DNA of 11,122 nucleotides from Fidelibacterota bacterium (GTDB lineage Bacteria; Pseudomonadota; Alphaproteobacteria; Rhodospirillales; Rhodospirillaceae). How positions within the stretch are numbered: position 1 is the stretch's first letter; each line of letters opens with the position of its first letter. Of this stretch, positions 1 to 6,744 are shown in pieces. Made by a program: the position numbers and the translations under genes. The stretch lies in NCBI GenBank assembly GCA_947473445.1, contig CANJEU010000032.1, positions 1-11,122 on the forward strand. Direction: 5' to 3'. The notes beneath the pieces were generated by a model, which worked only from the letters and a program-made list of their open reading frames with translations, was not told the origin of the DNA and did no database searches.

Positions 1-126
1 CGTGGCCGCGCCCTGTACGCCCATGCGGCGCATGACCGCAGCAACGGCGGCGAGGTCGGCGCGTGTTAAAATCCACGCGAAAATTGCGATCCCGGCGAGC
101 AGCGTAACAAGTTTGAAAAGGCGCAT
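1..126 (-). CDS. hpnL: HpnL-like flippase-domain membrane protein, N-terminal fragment
   Basis: An open frame starts with ATG at 126 and runs off the left edge, giving 42 residues. They read as a hydrophobic helix (residues 4-20: LVTLLAGIAIFAWIL within it), then TRADLAAVAAVMRRMG. A short N-terminal helix followed by a charged 'D-L-x-x-V-x-x-x-x-R' stretch is how proteins of the lysylphosphatidylglycerol synthase transmembrane family begin, and HpnL of hopanoid loci belongs to that family. The neighbouring hpnM, hpnN and hpnA support this identity. HpnL-type proteins are integral inner-membrane proteins of roughly 300 residues linked to hopanoid loci without a firmly known reaction. No clear Shine-Dalgarno sequence precedes the ATG, so the start is provisional. 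With only the first helix visible, the symbol rests mainly on context. Confidence 0.6.
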   Translation of the reverse strand, partial: MRLFKLVTLLAGIAIFAWILTRADLAAVAAVMRRMGVQGAAT

Positions 127-174
127 GGAATGTTTGGGCCGCTGATCGCCGGCGCCGCCGGAGGGGTCATATCT

Positions 175-201
175 TTGACAGAATTTCGCGCGCATTATAG
201 G
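175..201 (+). promoter_or_regulatory. Candidate promoter for hpnM
   Basis: A perfect TTGACA lies at 175-180 and TATAGG at 196-201, giving a 15-base spacer, shorter than the ideal 17. It sits in the 106-base gap between the divergent hpnL-like gene and hpnM and points toward hpnM, with its -10 about 32 bases before the GTG. The short spacer keeps confidence moderate. Confidence 0.4.
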
Positions 202-232
202 CGTATCGATCCAGCCGCCAAGGGAGCGCGCC

Positions 233-868
233 GTGCGCCGTTTCGTTTGTCTTTTCCTCTGTTTTAGCCTCTTCACGCTCGGTGCGCCGGCGCGGGCGGC
301 TCTTGTGGAAGATAAGCCCAGCGCTGTTCTGATGATCGAGAAGCTTCATAACGCGCTGCTCGATGCGATGAAGCAGGGCGGGAATATGACCTTTGCCCAG
401 CGCAAGCAGATGCTCGCGCCCGTCGTCCATGAAGTTTTCGACCTAGAGACGATGCTGCGCGCCTCGGTCGGCGGTGGGTGGCAGAAACTGTCCGAGGATG
501 AACGCAAAACGCTGAGCGAAGCATTCGCGGGCTGGACCATTGCGACATACGCATCGCAGTTCAAGGCGTGGAACGGTGAAGCTTTGACCATTGCCGGATT
601 CAGCGATCCGGAAAAATCCAACGTGCTGGTGAATACAGAAATCAAACCGAAGGCTGGGAAATCAACCGCGTTGCAGTACCGCTTGCGCCAGAAGCCCACC
701 GACAAAAACGATGGACCCTGGCAGGTGGTCGACATTCTGCTCGACGGCGCCGTCAGCCAACTGGCCTTGCGCCGCGCCGATTTTGCCAAGGTGTTCACGA
801 CCGGCGGCGCGCTGGCGTTGGCCTCGCACCTCAATATGCTCACCGCCACTTTGGAAAAAGCCGGTTAG
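233..868 (+). CDS. hpnM: Hopanoid-associated periplasmic lipid carrier HpnM (MlaC/Ttg2D-like)
   Basis: This 211-residue protein is an MlaC/Ttg2D-type (toluene tolerance) periplasmic lipid-binding protein of the hopanoid branch. It likely carries hopanoids or other lipids between membranes. Residues 1-22 form a signal peptide (MRRF, a hydrophobic core, then APARA as cleavage site). The rest fits the MlaC fold: a helical N-terminal half with VFDLETMLRASVGGGW near 68-83, and a C-terminal half with WQVVDILLDGAVSQLALRR at 163-181, a motif typical of the family. The start is GTG at 233, chosen because AGGGAG at 221-226 lies 6 bases upstream. Its stop codon (866-868) overlaps that of hpnN on the other strand by a few bases, so the two genes converge. 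The MlaC family is certain; the HpnM name rests on the adjacent hpnN and hpnA. Confidence 0.9.
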   Translation: MRRFVCLFLCFSLFTLGAPARAALVEDKPSAVLMIEKLHNALLDAMKQGGNMTFAQRKQMLAPVVHEVFDLETMLRASVGGGWQKLSEDERKTLSEAFAGWTIATYASQFKAWNGEALTIAGFSDPEKSNVLVNTEIKPKAGKSTALQYRLRQKPTDKNDGPWQVVDILLDGAVSQLALRRADFAKVFTTGGALALASHLNMLTATLEKAG

Positions 869-3471
869 TGGCCGCGCTGCGGCGGCGGTCCCAGCAGCGC
901 GGGCAGCACGATCAATGTTGCAAGCAAATTGAATGCGAGAGCCATGGTCAGAAGCAGACCCATGCTCGCCGTGCCCACATGGGTCGCCAGTGACATGCTG
1001 CCGAACGCCGCCGTATCGGTGAGCGCGCTGAACAACATGCCGCGTCCGGCAGGTGACGACAGCAATAGGGCTTCACCTTCACGCCACGCCGAGACGAAGT
1101 GGATGGGATAGGCGACGCCCACTGCGAGCAGCAGCGGCAGGGCAATGATATTGGCGAAATTCAGTGAGAAGCCGATGAGCGCGCACGCGCCTAACGTCAA
1201 TGTGACGGCGAGGACCAAGGGGGCAAGCACCCGCAGGACATCGTCAACGCGGCGAAACATCACGAGGAGGACGATGGCAATGGCGACGAGCGCTAGGCCG
1301 CCCGCCGTCGCGAAGGCCTGCGTGACGATGCGGCCGCTTTCATAGATCACGACAGGGGGGCCGTAAGCGTCGGGGGCCACGGCACGCACCGCGTTCGTGA
1401 ACCGCGCCATGGCGTCGATGTCGCGGCTGGAATCGGCTGGGAAAATCTGGAGACGATAGCGCCCATCCCGGGCCACATAGGCTTCACGCATATGCGCCGG
1501 CAGGTTTTCCACCCGAACCGGCGCAGCGCCAAGCATCGCGCGCAGCGGGGACAGCGCATCCTCAAATCCTGCCAGAAGCGACGTCGAGAGCCGATCTGCC
1601 AGGGCCGGATCGTTACGATCGATAAGCCGCGCGAGCGCGTCCCGCACTTCGACGGCCGAGGTGAGCAGCGGTTCGGCGGCATGCGCCGAACCAAGATAAG
1701 CCTCAGCGGCACTGCGTGCGGCGCGCGCCGAGGCCAGAACCTCATCCCCCGTCGGCGGCGGCAGGGCGCCGGTTGGATTGACAACCGGGTCGAGGAATAG
1801 CGCCATATCGCCCAGCGCTGTGAGTTTTGCGTCCTGATCCGCGGGCAGTAAATCGAACAGAGATTGAACCCGGCCAACGTCGGGGAGCTTTGTCAGTTTG
1901 TCCGAAAGCGCGCGAATATCTTCCGGCGAATTTACAAGAACGCTGACCGTATTCGCGTTCACCAAGGGATCGTCCATTAGCTCCAGCGCTGTCGTCATGG
2001 ACTCGGTGTTCGGATCTTTAAGCTTGATGGGATCGAAATCGAAGACGAGGCGCGGCAACGCAAACGCAGCGACGACCATCAACGCCGCGGCGCCAACCAT
2101 GACGGCGCGACGGTGCGCGAGCAGCCCGCGGTTGAAAGGCGCGACGCGCGCAAATCCGACCGGTGAAGTCTCGGGCTTCAACCGCAGGACGCTCAACAGT
2201 GCCGGCATCAAAGTGAAGTTGAGAATGAAGGCGATGATGATTCCCCCGCCTGCGATCACGCCCAGTTCGGCCACGCCTCGATAGGCGGTGGGCAAAAAGC
2301 AGAAGAAACCAATCGCGACCGTCGCGGCGCTGAGCAGCAGCGGCTCGGCCATGGTCCCGCCCGCGGCATCCAAGGCCTCGGGATCGTTCGTTGAGGAGCG
2401 TTTGAGTCGCTCGGCCCTGTAATGCAGGCAGTACTGCATCGCAAAGTCCACCGCGATGCCGACGAACATGAAAATGAACGCGATGGAGATCAGATTGATT
2501 TCGCCGACGCTGATCGCGGCCCATCCCAAGGTAAAGAGAAACCCGATGAACAAAGTTCCGAGCGTGACGCCCACCAGACGCACTGACCCGAGCGCCAGGA
2601 CCAACAGCACGGCCACCCCGCCGACGGCGAGTGATCCGGCGAGCGTGGTGCCGGTGGCGATGGTCGCGAACTCTTCATCCGTCAGCGGCACTTCGCCGGT
2701 CAGCCGGACCTTGAATCCGTTGGCTGCGGATAGGCCTAGGTCGGCGGCGCTTTGGCGGACAAAGGCCGTTGCGTCCGCGCCCTGCTCAAGCGCGGTGAGG
2801 TCCAGCTTTGCTTTTGCGATGACCAGCGCGCGTGGGGGCCGCGCGCCTTGCAGGGGGCTGAACAGACCGCTCCAATCCATACCGGCTCTTCGGCCCGCGA
2901 GCGCGGCATCGATGGCCCTTGCGGCTTGCGTCGCCGTTGGCGCGACCCCGGCGATGGAAGCGTCACCCCCGGCCCCGGCGTTAAACGCAAGTTCGAGCAG
3001 GCTGAACAGGCCCCGCGCACTGCGATCGTTTGAAATGGCTCCCAGCAGCGGTTGCGCTGTCGCGAGTTCGGCCCCTATGGCATCAATCTCGGCCGGCGAA
3101 AGATAAAGCACGCCGTTGTTCGCGAAGAACGGGCCCCCGGTCGGATTGTATGCGCCGACGAACAGCGCGGTATTGGCGGCAAGACGTGTGGCAAGCTTGT
3201 CGGCGGCCTGATTTGCCCGGACTGTCGAGGGGCCATCAATCACGGTGACAATCAGTTCGACCTCGCCGGGGAACTGCATGTCGAAAGCGCGTTCAGCGAT
3301 CCGGAATGGGAGATCGGAATCGAACAGGGCGGTTGTATCGGTGTTGACCGACAAGGTACGAAGCGCGCCGTAGGCCGCGCCGCTCGAAAGGAGAACGATG
3401 ACCGCGATCATCGTCCAGGGGCGGGTGCGGCTGGCGTGCACAGCGCGTGATGCGATGCGCGTCAGATCCAT
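865..3471 (-). CDS. hpnN: Hopanoid transporter of the RND superfamily, HpnN
   Basis: HpnN is an inner-membrane RND-type transporter needed in studied bacteria to move hopanoids to the outer membrane. From the ATG at 3471 the protein is 868 residues. It shows the doubled RND/MmpL-like layout: one helix (20-36), a first periplasmic domain (about 40-270), a helix block (about 275-425) with GIAVDFAMQYCLHYR at 339-352, a helix at 455-472, a second periplasmic domain (about 475-710), and a final helix block with ANIIALPLLLAVGVAYPIHF. These two membrane signatures match the HpnN family. The frame stays open upstream to 3585, but the extra 38 residues are polar and unlike the family, so MDLTRIASRA was taken as the start; its ribosome site is weak. 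It lies tail to tail with hpnM, its probable periplasmic partner, and divergent from hpnA. Confidence 0.93.
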   Translation of the reverse strand: MDLTRIASRAVHASRTRPWTMIAVIVLLSSGAAYGALRTLSVNTDTTALFDSDLPFRIAERAFDMQFPGEVELIVTVIDGPSTVRANQAADKLATRLAANTALFVGAYNPTGGPFFANNGVLYLSPAEIDAIGAELATAQPLLGAISNDRSARGLFSLLELAFNAGAGGDASIAGVAPTATQAARAIDAALAGRRAGMDWSGLFSPLQGARPPRALVIAKAKLDLTALEQGADATAFVRQSAADLGLSAANGFKVRLTGEVPLTDEEFATIATGTTLAGSLAVGGVAVLLVLALGSVRLVGVTLGTLFIGFLFTLGWAAISVGEINLISIAFIFMFVGIAVDFAMQYCLHYRAERLKRSSTNDPEALDAAGGTMAEPLLLSAATVAIGFFCFLPTAYRGVAELGVIAGGGIIIAFILNFTLMPALLSVLRLKPETSPVGFARVAPFNRGLLAHRRAVMVGAAALMVVAAFALPRLVFDFDPIKLKDPNTESMTTALELMDDPLVNANTVSVLVNSPEDIRALSDKLTKLPDVGRVQSLFDLLPADQDAKLTALGDMALFLDPVVNPTGALPPPTGDEVLASARAARSAAEAYLGSAHAAEPLLTSAVEVRDALARLIDRNDPALADRLSTSLLAGFEDALSPLRAMLGAAPVRVENLPAHMREAYVARDGRYRLQIFPADSSRDIDAMARFTNAVRAVAPDAYGPPVVIYESGRIVTQAFATAGGLALVAIAIVLLVMFRRVDDVLRVLAPLVLAVTLTLGACALIGFSLNFANIIALPLLLAVGVAYPIHFVSAWREGEALLLSSPAGRGMLFSALTDTAAFGSMSLATHVGTASMGLLLTMALAFNLLATLIVLPALLGPPPQRGH

Positions 3472-3603
3472 TTGCGAAGGCCGAAGGTCTCGATGGGACG
3501 AATATTTTGCCGCGCGCGCATGTTGCCTCGTTTCGTGGAGCATGCTCGAATAAGTTATGAATCCAAAGCCTGAACTTGTCGACACAGACGGATCGATAGC
3601 CCA
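3472..3603. promoter_or_regulatory. Divergent hpnN/hpnA intergenic region
   Basis: These 132 bases separate the divergent starts of hpnN and hpnA and must hold promoters for both unless hpnN starts further upstream. They are richer in A and T than the genes, for example around 3501-3508 and 3547-3560. I could not pick a convincing -35/-10 pair on either strand. An 8-base palindrome TGTCGACA lies near 3578-3585 but is too short to call an operator. Confidence 0.35.
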
Positions 3604-4590
3604 ATGACCGCACTGGTGACCGGCGCGACGGGCTTCGTTGGCTCAGCGGTGGCGCGCGCCCTGCTGGCGCGCGGCGAGACCGTGCGCGTCCTGGCGCGGA
3701 CCGGCGGCGACCGGCGTAATATCGAGGGGCTCGCCGTCGACATTGTCGAAGGCGATTTGCGCGATCAGGCGGCGCGCCTCAAGGCGGTCCAGGGCATCAC
3801 CAGCCTTTATCATGTGGCCGCCGACTACCGCCTTTGGACCCGCGATCCCGCCGCCATGTTCGCGACCAACGTGGAGGCGACCGCAAGCCTGCTGCGCGAG
3901 GCGGCTGACGCCGGCGCACGCCGCATGGTCTACACCAGTTCGGTCGCGACCCTTGGCCTGTTCCCTGATGGACGTGAAGCCGACGAAGTCACGCCCGTCG
4001 CGGCGGCCGATATGATCGGTCCGTACAAACGGTCAAAGTTCGATGGCGAGGAGCGCGTGCGCGCGCTCGCCGCCGCCGGCCTTCCCATCGTCATTGTGAA
4101 CCCCACCGCGCCGGTCGGCCCGCGGGACGTTAAGCCTACGCCCACCGGCCGCACCATCGTTGAGGCCGCGGCCGGGCGCATGCCCGCGTTCGTCGATACG
4201 GGGCTGAATATCGTTCATGTGGACGACGTCGCCCATGGGCATCTGCTCGCTCACGATAAAGGACTCGTTGGCGAGCGTTACGTTCTTGGGGCGGAAAACC
4301 TCACGCTGCAGCAAATCCTCACGCGCATCGCGGGCCTCGTGAATCGCAAGGCGCCGACGATCCAAATTCCCAATGCCGCGATCCTGCCGATCGCCTACGC
4401 GGCTGAGTTTTTTGCGCGCGCATTCAATACGGGCGAGCCTTTCGTTACCGTCGACGGGCTTAAGCTCGCACGCAAAAAAATGTTCTTCTCGAGCGCCAAA
4501 GCCGCGCGTGACCTTGGCTACACGGCGCGTCCCGTGGACGACGCCTTGATCGACGCCATCGCTTGGTTTCGCACGCACAAATATCTGTAG
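3604..4590 (+). CDS. hpnA: Hopanoid-associated NAD-dependent sugar epimerase/dehydratase HpnA
   Basis: This 328-residue cytoplasmic protein is an extended short-chain dehydrogenase/reductase of the NAD-dependent epimerase family. The Rossmann motif GATGFVG is at residues 7-13. The catalytic serine region is VYTSSVATLG (109-118) and the active-site YxxxK is Y141-K145 in GPYKRSKF, so the catalytic set is intact. Full length and a conserved NPTAPVGPRD stretch after the YxxxK fit the hopanoid-associated sugar epimerase HpnA, a marker of hopanoid loci whose substrate is not firmly known. It follows hpnN head to head. The usual companion HpnB-type glycosyltransferase is not next to it. The start ATG at 3604 lacks a strong Shine-Dalgarno, but the Rossmann motif begins six residues in, so no later start is possible. 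Another SDR function cannot be excluded from sequence alone. Confidence 0.88.
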   Translation: MTALVTGATGFVGSAVARALLARGETVRVLARTGGDRRNIEGLAVDIVEGDLRDQAARLKAVQGITSLYHVAADYRLWTRDPAAMFATNVEATASLLREAADAGARRMVYTSSVATLGLFPDGREADEVTPVAAADMIGPYKRSKFDGEERVRALAAAGLPIVIVNPTAPVGPRDVKPTPTGRTIVEAAAGRMPAFVDTGLNIVHVDDVAHGHLLAHDKGLVGERYVLGAENLTLQQILTRIAGLVNRKAPTIQIPNAAILPIAYAAEFFARAFNTGEPFVTVDGLKLARKKMFFSSAKAARDLGYTARPVDDALIDAIAWFRTHKYL

Positions 4591-4607
4591 CCTCCCTGCG
4601 AAGGAGG
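4591..4607 (+). promoter_or_regulatory. Hairpin pairing CCTCC with a near-perfect Shine-Dalgarno
   Basis: Directly after the hpnA stop, CCTCC (4591-4595) can pair with GGAGG (4603-4607) across a 7-base loop. The 3' arm is part of AAGGAGGTG (4601-4609), a 9-base match to the anti-Shine-Dalgarno end of 16S rRNA. No T-run follows, so it is a poor intrinsic terminator. It could instead mask the ribosome site of the mini-ORF at 4621. The stem is only 5 base pairs. Confidence 0.35.
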
Positions 4608-4620
4608 TGTTGATACACAA

Positions 4621-4647
4621 ATGGCCGCGCGAGGGACGCCGGGATAG
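4621..4647 (+). CDS. Possible eight-codon leader ORF before the PAP2 phosphatase gene
   Basis: ATG at 4621 opens an eight-codon frame (MAARGTPG) ending with TAG at 4645-4647. It lies 13 bases after GGAGG of the strong Shine-Dalgarno, somewhat longer than ideal. The phosphatase frame has a TGA at 4611, so this ribosome site cannot serve it directly. It may be a leader peptide or a chance frame; nothing in the peptide suggests a function. Confidence 0.25.
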   Translation: MAARGTPG

Positions 4648-4667
4648 TCTATCACGTCGTCCGGACT

Positions 4668-5243
4668 GTGAGAGGCAACACCGTTTTGGGAGTGAGGCGA
4701 TTGGTCAGATTTAAAGTGTGGGCGAGCGTGCTCCTTTTGGCCGCGAGCGCGGCGTCCCCAGCGGCGGCGGATAACGGTTTCACGACCTATGGCGACGTCG
4801 CACGCTACGCGCTTCCGGCAGGCGCGGTCCTACTTTCGCTCTCCAAGGACGACACCGAGGGCCTGAAACAACTGCTCGCCAGCGGCGCTGTTACGCTCAG
4901 TACGACTTATGCCCTCAAGTACGCCGTAGATGATACCCGCCCGAACGGCGGACGCCGGTCCTTCCCGTCCGGACATACGGCGGCGGCGTTCACGGGAGCA
5001 GCTTTCATTTACCATCGTTACGGATGGGAATGGGGATTGCCGGCTGAACTTGCGGCCACGGCAGTCGCCGTCAGCCGTGTCGACGGCAACTATCACCGTT
5101 GGCGCGATGTCGTCGCTTCAGCGGTCATCGCGCATACCTCGGCCTTCTTCTTGGTCGACCGGCTGGATGAACGGGTGGCACTCATGCCGATGATAGGCGC
5201 GCGAGACGGGGCGTTCGGACTCGTCGGCGCTGTAAGGTTCTAG
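4668..5243 (+). CDS. Exported PAP2-family phosphatase
   Basis: This is a type 2 phosphatidic acid phosphatase (PAP2) of up to 191 residues. All three signature motifs are intact: KX6RP (K84, R91-P92), PSGH (100-103) and SRX5HX3D (S136-R137, H143, D147), so it should be active on a lipid or isoprenoid phosphate. The N-terminus holds one hydrophobic segment ending in ASPAAA (about 18-34), which reads as a signal peptide, so the active site faces the periplasm. Few other strong membrane helices are visible, and the protein ends in an aromatic residue (GAVRF). GTG at 4668 is the longest start. GTG at 4692 or TTG at 4701 (after GGGAGTGAGG) would leave a shorter signal peptide and are equally plausible. 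It follows hpnA by 77 bases and may share its transcript. The substrate is unknown; lipid A, undecaprenyl pyrophosphate and phosphatidate are candidates. Confidence 0.85.
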   Translation: MRGNTVLGVRRLVRFKVWASVLLLAASAASPAAADNGFTTYGDVARYALPAGAVLLSLSKDDTEGLKQLLASGAVTLSTTYALKYAVDDTRPNGGRRSFPSGHTAAAFTGAAFIYHRYGWEWGLPAELAATAVAVSRVDGNYHRWRDVVASAVIAHTSAFFLVDRLDERVALMPMIGARDGAFGLVGAVRF

Positions 5244-5244
5244 A

Positions 5245-6681
5245 TTACGCCGATGCCCGCGCCGGCGCGGCCATAGCCCGGCGCGCGATCATGCGCTGCG
5301 GCGGCAGATAAACCGTTACGATGGTGCCGACGCCGCGCGTGCTGGTCAGGGCGAGTGTGCCGTCATGCAGCTTGACGAGTTGATCGGCGAGCGGGAGTCC
5401 GAGCCCGGTTCCCTGCACGCGCCGTCGTTCGGCATCGCGGCTTTGCACGAAGGGCTTTAATACTTCGGCGAGTTCGTCGTCGGCGATGCCCATGCCGCTG
5501 TCGGTCACGATCAGCTCAACACCGCCGTCCACAGCGCGCCGCCCTTCGATGCGAACAAAACCTCCTGCGGGCGTGAACTTGACAGCATTGGAGATCAGGT
5601 TCAGCAAAATCTGATTGATCTTGCCAGCGTCGACCATAACATCGGGCAGATCCGCTTCGATGCTCACCTCAAGGCGCAATTCGGCGGCTTCGATCGCTTG
5701 CCGCATGAGGCCGCCCGCGTGCTCGATCAGCGCGCCAATGTTCGTCACATCTTCATCCAGCTCGGTTTTGCCGGCTTCGACTTTCGAAAGATCGAGGATG
5801 TCGTTGATGATGCTGACGAGGTGCCGGCCGCTCTCGTGAATCGAACGCGCGAAATCCACATACTGCGGATTGCCCACCGGCCCCTTGAACTGGTTATGGA
5901 TGACCTCGGCGAAGCCGATGATGGCGTTCAAGGGCGTGCGCAGTTCGTGGCTCATGTTGGCAAGAAATCGCGACTTGGCGCGGCTGGCTGCCTCGGCTTT
6001 GTAAGCAAGCTCGGCGTTCTGGATGCGCAGGCGAACATTCTCGACGAACGTCTGGTGCCCGTTCCGTCCGGCCAAGATGAGGAAGATGCCATAGAGCACC
6101 GTGTAGGCGACAATCCCGGGCGCCATTCGGTCGCCGGAAATCGCTACTGCGATCCAGGGCGGGATGATTGCAAGCGCGAGGAACGCCACCATGCCCGCCG
6201 GTATGCAGTAGAGCATGATGGTGGCGCCGGCCGCCGTACCCGCGATCATACTGAAGGTCAACAGGTCGACGCCCGCGTCTGGCACGGAGATTACGAGAGT
6301 CGTTGTGAATGCGCCCCAGAGAAGTCCGTAGCCGGCGGCCCAGGCCACCAAGCGGGTAATCGTGCGGTCTTTGATTTCCTGAGGCCGGCGACGTCCGCGC
6401 CGGCTGGCCCATATATAAAGCTGCCGCAGCGCCGCGATTTGAAAAAATACGAAGAGGGCGAGAAACGCCGGGTGGCGGAAGTAGGGATACGCCGCGGCGG
6501 TCAGGATGAAGGAATTGGCCGAGTGCGCGATGGCCGCGATGGGTTGCAGCCGCACGACCGCGAGCAGCCGCTCGACGTTGAGTTCGCGTTCGATGTCGGG
6601 CGCGAGCGCCGGCTTCATCCACAAGGCATGCCAGCGTGCCATTCCGCGAATCACATCCCCAAGGTCACACGCGCGCCGCAT
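5245..6681 (-). CDS. Membrane-bound sensor histidine kinase, no receiver domain
   Basis: This protein of up to 478 residues is a transmembrane histidine kinase. Residues about 45-205 hold five or six hydrophobic segments with no separate periplasmic sensor domain, so the signal is probably sensed within or near the membrane. A short coiled segment (212-235) leads to the H-box MSHELRTPLNAIIGFAE with phosphoacceptor H245. The ATPase motifs follow: N-box ILLNLISNAVKF (358-369), G1 DSGMGIA (394-400), an F-box-like FVQS (411-414) and G2 GTGLGLP (424-430). No receiver or HPt domain is fused. No response regulator gene lies in the window, so the partner is elsewhere. It is the last gene of a minus-strand run, 63 bases after tldD. 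Its stop is one base from that of the convergent PAP2 gene. The start could also be the ATG at 6642 or 6618; none has a strong ribosome site. Confidence 0.93.
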   Translation of the reverse strand: MRRACDLGDVIRGMARWHALWMKPALAPDIERELNVERLLAVVRLQPIAAIAHSANSFILTAAAYPYFRHPAFLALFVFFQIAALRQLYIWASRRGRRRPQEIKDRTITRLVAWAAGYGLLWGAFTTTLVISVPDAGVDLLTFSMIAGTAAGATIMLYCIPAGMVAFLALAIIPPWIAVAISGDRMAPGIVAYTVLYGIFLILAGRNGHQTFVENVRLRIQNAELAYKAEAASRAKSRFLANMSHELRTPLNAIIGFAEVIHNQFKGPVGNPQYVDFARSIHESGRHLVSIINDILDLSKVEAGKTELDEDVTNIGALIEHAGGLMRQAIEAAELRLEVSIEADLPDVMVDAGKINQILLNLISNAVKFTPAGGFVRIEGRRAVDGGVELIVTDSGMGIADDELAEVLKPFVQSRDAERRRVQGTGLGLPLADQLVKLHDGTLALTSTRGVGTIVTVYLPPQRMIARRAMAAPARASA

Positions 6682-6744
6682 GACGGGCGCACCGCGCTAG
6701 CTTACCCCGGACGGCCTTTGAAATCATCCGTCCTATAGAAGCAA

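Noticed and set aside
2456..3106. A 216-codon plus-strand frame antisense to hpnN.
   Set aside because: Its A/S/P/R-rich composition is typical of GC-rich shadow frames, and hpnN is intact on the other strand.
3472..3585. N-terminal extension of hpnN by 38 residues.
   Set aside because: The extension is polar, unlike HpnN N-termini, and would take up most of the divergent promoter region.
4033..4620. A 195-codon minus-strand frame antisense to hpnA.
   Set aside because: It has no motif and lies wholly over the well-supported hpnA coding frame and its downstream hairpin.
6709..6733. Inverted repeat GGACGG/CCGTCC in the tldD-kinase gap.
   Set aside because: The 6-bp stem has a 13-base loop and no T-run on either strand, so a terminator or attenuator call is not supported.
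5698..6738. A 346-codon open frame on the plus strand, antisense to the histidine kinase.
   Set aside because: It mirrors the kinase gene in GC-rich DNA, reads as low-complexity R/G/D/E-rich protein without a domain, and the opposite strand has all kinase motifs.
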